Shown: positions 62,577 through 64,000 of the stretch, in pieces
Layout of the letters: each line of letters opens with the position of its first letter
Numbering within the stretch: position 1 is the stretch's first letter
Origin: Sphingobacteriales bacterium 44-61
Lineage (GTDB): Bacteria > Bacteroidota > Bacteroidia > Chitinophagales > Chitinophagaceae
DNA: 64,000 nucleotides
Assembly (NCBI GenBank): GCA_001898405.1
Contig: MKTW01000009.1
Location: 186,001 to 250,000, forward strand
Reading direction: 5' to 3'
Made by a program: the position numbers and the translations under genes
The notes under the pieces: model-generated
Told to the model about the DNA's origin: nothing
Seen by the model: the letters and a program-made list of their open reading frames with translations, nothing else
Database searches by the model: none

Positions 62577-63461
62577 TCATACCCCGCGCAGTAACAGCTC
62601 TTCCACCACCACCGGGAAATGCTTGTGCTCCAATTCATGGATCCTTTTTGCCAGTAACTCTGGCGTATCCCCGGAAAATACCGGGCAAATGGCCTGGAAA
62701 ATAATATCCCCATGATCATAATGCTCATCCACATAATGGATGGTAATCCCGCTTTCCTTCTCGCCAGCCGCAATCACTGCTGCATGCACAAACTGTCCAT
62801 ACATGCCTTTTCCACCATATTTTGGCAGCAAAGCAGGGTGGATATTTACAATTTTGCCCGGATAAGCCTGGATCAAAGCCACAGGGATTTTCCATAAAAA
62901 ACCAGCCAATACTATAAGGTTTATGTTTTTCTCTTTTAGGGCCGGAACATAGGCATTTCCCCTAAAAAACTGCTCTTTTTCTATTAATAATGCCGGAATT
63001 CCCTCATTTTCGGCGATTTTCAATACCCCGGCTTCTGGCTTATTGCAAACGATCAGCGCAATTTTTACCCGCTCATTTTCCCTGAAATGATCAATTATTT
63101 TCTGCGCATTAGACCCTGCCCCTGATGCAAAAATCGCGATCTGCTTAACAGGCCCCTGACTTCCGGCTCCCGGCTCCTCCCGGCTGATTATTCCCATTCT
63201 CTTTCCCATTTTTTTCAAATAACTGACAAAAAACCTGAACTGTCCAAAAGGAATGCTTACAAGCAGTACCGCCAGCGGCCAGAGTAAAGTGACTAATAGA
63301 ATATACACCACTATCCAGAGCCACTCCGGTCCTATATCAAACAAATTCATCAATTTCCTGCCTACATAGCCCGTAAGGCTGCCCCCGATAGCAAAAGTGC
63401 AGAGGATAAGGGCTACCTGCAGGCCATTGACCTTCCATTTTTGTTGTAAGCGGTTGAACAT
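62577..63461 (-). CDS. purN: DUF6787 membrane domain fused to phosphoribosylglycinamide formyltransferase
   Basis: 294 residues from ATG 63461 (MFNRLQQKWKVNGLQVALIL). A start at 63614 would add an unrelated segment. Residues 1-90 are a two-helix DUF6787 domain (LCTFAIGGSLTGYVGRKLMN, LWIVVYILLVTLLWPLAVLL). After a Gly/Glu linker (REEPGAGSQGPVKQ), residues 105-294 are PurN: FASGAGSNAQKIIDHF, NIHPALLPKYGGKGMYG (catalytic Asn/His), GITIHYVDEHYDHGDII (catalytic Asp). PurN transfers a formyl group to GAR in purine synthesis and is normally soluble, so a membrane-anchored form is unusual. An internal ATG at MGIISREE would give a soluble PurN. Confidence 0.88.
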   Translation of the reverse strand: MFNRLQQKWKVNGLQVALILCTFAIGGSLTGYVGRKLMNLFDIGPEWLWIVVYILLVTLLWPLAVLLVSIPFGQFRFFVSYLKKMGKRMGIISREEPGAGSQGPVKQIAIFASGAGSNAQKIIDHFRENERVKIALIVCNKPEAGVLKIAENEGIPALLIEKEQFFRGNAYVPALKEKNINLIVLAGFLWKIPVALIQAYPGKIVNIHPALLPKYGGKGMYGQFVHAAVIAAGEKESGITIHYVDEHYDHGDIIFQAICPVFSGDTPELLAKRIHELEHKHFPVVVEELLLRGV

Positions 63462-63766
63462 AATAAAACTGGCGCGAAAGTATAGTAAGCTATACAATAT
63501 AATAGTATCTTTTTGATCGGAATGTGGGTAACCCAACGGAAGTGGGGTTTGCTTATCTTCGGAATGAACACAGTCCTTCCCGGGCCAGGCAGCTGACGAC
63601 GCAATTGACCCCACAAAGAGTAGAAATTTGGGTATAATTTTCTAAATTGACAGCTCATAGTGGACAGTGACCAAATCATGACAAACATTTTTAACCCAAT
63701 AAAGAAAATCCTTATAAATCCGCTGAAATGCAGGCTGGTAGCGGGTTAAAATTTTTTTAAAACGGA
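63462..63766. other. intergenic region upstream of purN and cytochrome c
   Basis: 305 bases between divergent genes. It includes a small AT-rich inverted motif (AGTATAGTAAGCTATAC, 63479-63495) near the purN start, and no convincing gene. An open minus-strand frame here is an extension of purN and was rejected. Confidence 0.4.
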
Positions 63767-63798
63767 TTGTCTTTTATAACGTTCGTAGCTTATTTTTG
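63767..63798 (+). promoter_or_regulatory. Bacteroidota-type promoter of the cytochrome c gene
   Basis: TTG at 63767-63769 and TATTTTTG at 63791-63798 match the -33 TTG and -7 TAnnTTTG elements with 21 bases between them. It lies about 48 bases before the ATG at 63846. Confidence 0.6.
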
Positions 63799-63845
63799 CA
63801 GCCGGTTAGAGCTATTTATCCACATTTTTCAGATTAATTGCGTCT

Positions 63846-64000
63846 ATGATTCCTTGTAAACCAACGGCCACAAAACTGACACTCTTTATACTCTCGCTCG
63901 TCGTTTTTACTGCGTTTAATAAAGTTTCGGCCCAGGATGGAAAGGCATTGTTCCAGGCAAAATGCCAAAGCTGCCATAATATATTTAAGGACCTGACTGG
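63846..64000 (+). CDS. c-type cytochrome, N-terminal part (cut by window end)
   Basis: Starts ATG 63846, open to the window end. Signal peptide (LTLFILSLVVFTAFNKVSAQ), then DGKALFQAKCQSCHNIFKDL with the haem-binding CxxCH at residues 40-44. The pattern resembles ActA, the multi-haem cytochrome that starts alternative complex III operons in Bacteroidota, but other cytochromes c are possible. Only about 51 codons are visible. Confidence 0.8.
   Translation, partial: MIPCKPTATKLTLFILSLVVFTAFNKVSAQDGKALFQAKCQSCHNIFKDLT

Noticed and set aside
63462-63614. N-terminal extension of the purN-like protein
   Set aside because: The added 51 residues are unlike DUF6787 starts, and MFNRLQQKWKVNGLQ is the typical beginning.
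1-64000. tRNA, rRNA, CRISPR, insertion sequences or prophage genes
   Set aside because: No GGTTCGAATCC-type T-loop in a cloverleaf context, no spaced direct repeats and no transposase or integrase motif was found by reading both strands. A tRNA search program would be decisive.

Overview
The window looks like ordinary chromosome of a Bacteroidota bacterium, most probably family Chitinophagaceae. The evidence is the mix of families: GLPGLI, DUF6090, DUF4421, DUF6787, large outer-membrane barrels with an N-terminal carboxypeptidase-like domain, FtsX/MacB permeases, LytS/LytTR pairs and the futalosine menaquinone route. Most start codons lack a Shine-Dalgarno sequence, and several genes have a TAnnTTTG box upstream, the Bacteroidota -7 element. 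No rRNA, tRNA, CRISPR array, transposase, integrase or phage gene was seen. Genus-level placement is inference.

Layout. 1-4.1 kb: the tail of an unknown gene, two doubtful small ORFs, an FtsX-type permease and a DUF6090 membrane protein. 4.2-7.0 kb: a large outer-membrane barrel protein. 7.0-17.4 kb: a complete potassium-uptake (Kdp) locus. It holds a stand-alone KdpD N-terminal sensor and a separate histidine kinase on the minus strand; two tiny membrane peptides (one of them KdpF), KdpA, KdpB, KdpC and a porin on the plus strand; and a sigma-54-dependent response regulator facing the operon end. A sigma-54-like promoter (TGGCAC-N5-TTG) precedes the small peptides, and a 22-bp perfect palindrome lies further upstream. 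17.5-21.3 kb: a GLPGLI protein divergent from an RprX/RprY-like two-component pair. 21.3-31.7 kb: housekeeping and small genes (NagA, methyltransferase, DUF2809, RmuC, GcvT, two SRPBCC proteins, ComB) plus a HEPN/DUF2188 pair with an unusually strong Shine-Dalgarno. 31.9-38.7 kb: a SWIM-SNF2 helicase and a second barrel protein. 39-46 kb: azoreductase/HxlR with a clear tandem operator, a LytS/LytTR pair and a third barrel protein. 46-55 kb: DUF3817 and MqnC, an aspartyl protease with PDZ, a two-subunit M16 peptidase, DUF4421, and a fused E1 alpha/beta 2-oxo-acid dehydrogenase. 55-64 kb: a TPR/HisKA_2 kinase with a LuxR-type regulator, a D-aminoacylase-like amidohydrolase, a CarboxypepD_reg-like protein, a class-C beta-lactamase-fold hydrolase, a DUF6787-PurN fusion and the start of a c-type cytochrome.

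The most distinctive system is the Kdp locus. In the well-known KdpDE arrangement one KdpD kinase signals to an OmpR-type KdpE. Here the KdpD sensor domain is a separate protein translationally coupled (TAATG) to a HAMP-PAS kinase. The only regulator beside them is an NtrC-type activator with an intact GAFTGA loop, and the operon carries a matching sigma-54-type promoter. The inferred circuit is KdpD-N plus kinase, then the NtrC-type regulator, then sigma-54 transcription of kdp and an outer-membrane porin.

Intergenic DNA is rich in palindromic repeats of at least four types: GGCCGATGG units, a pseudoknot-capable TGCGCC/TACGC unit present twice, CGCAACGTTGCG units, and CACGAATGGC units. Three to five short ORFs (26-52 codons) with supporting context are listed as candidate small proteins.
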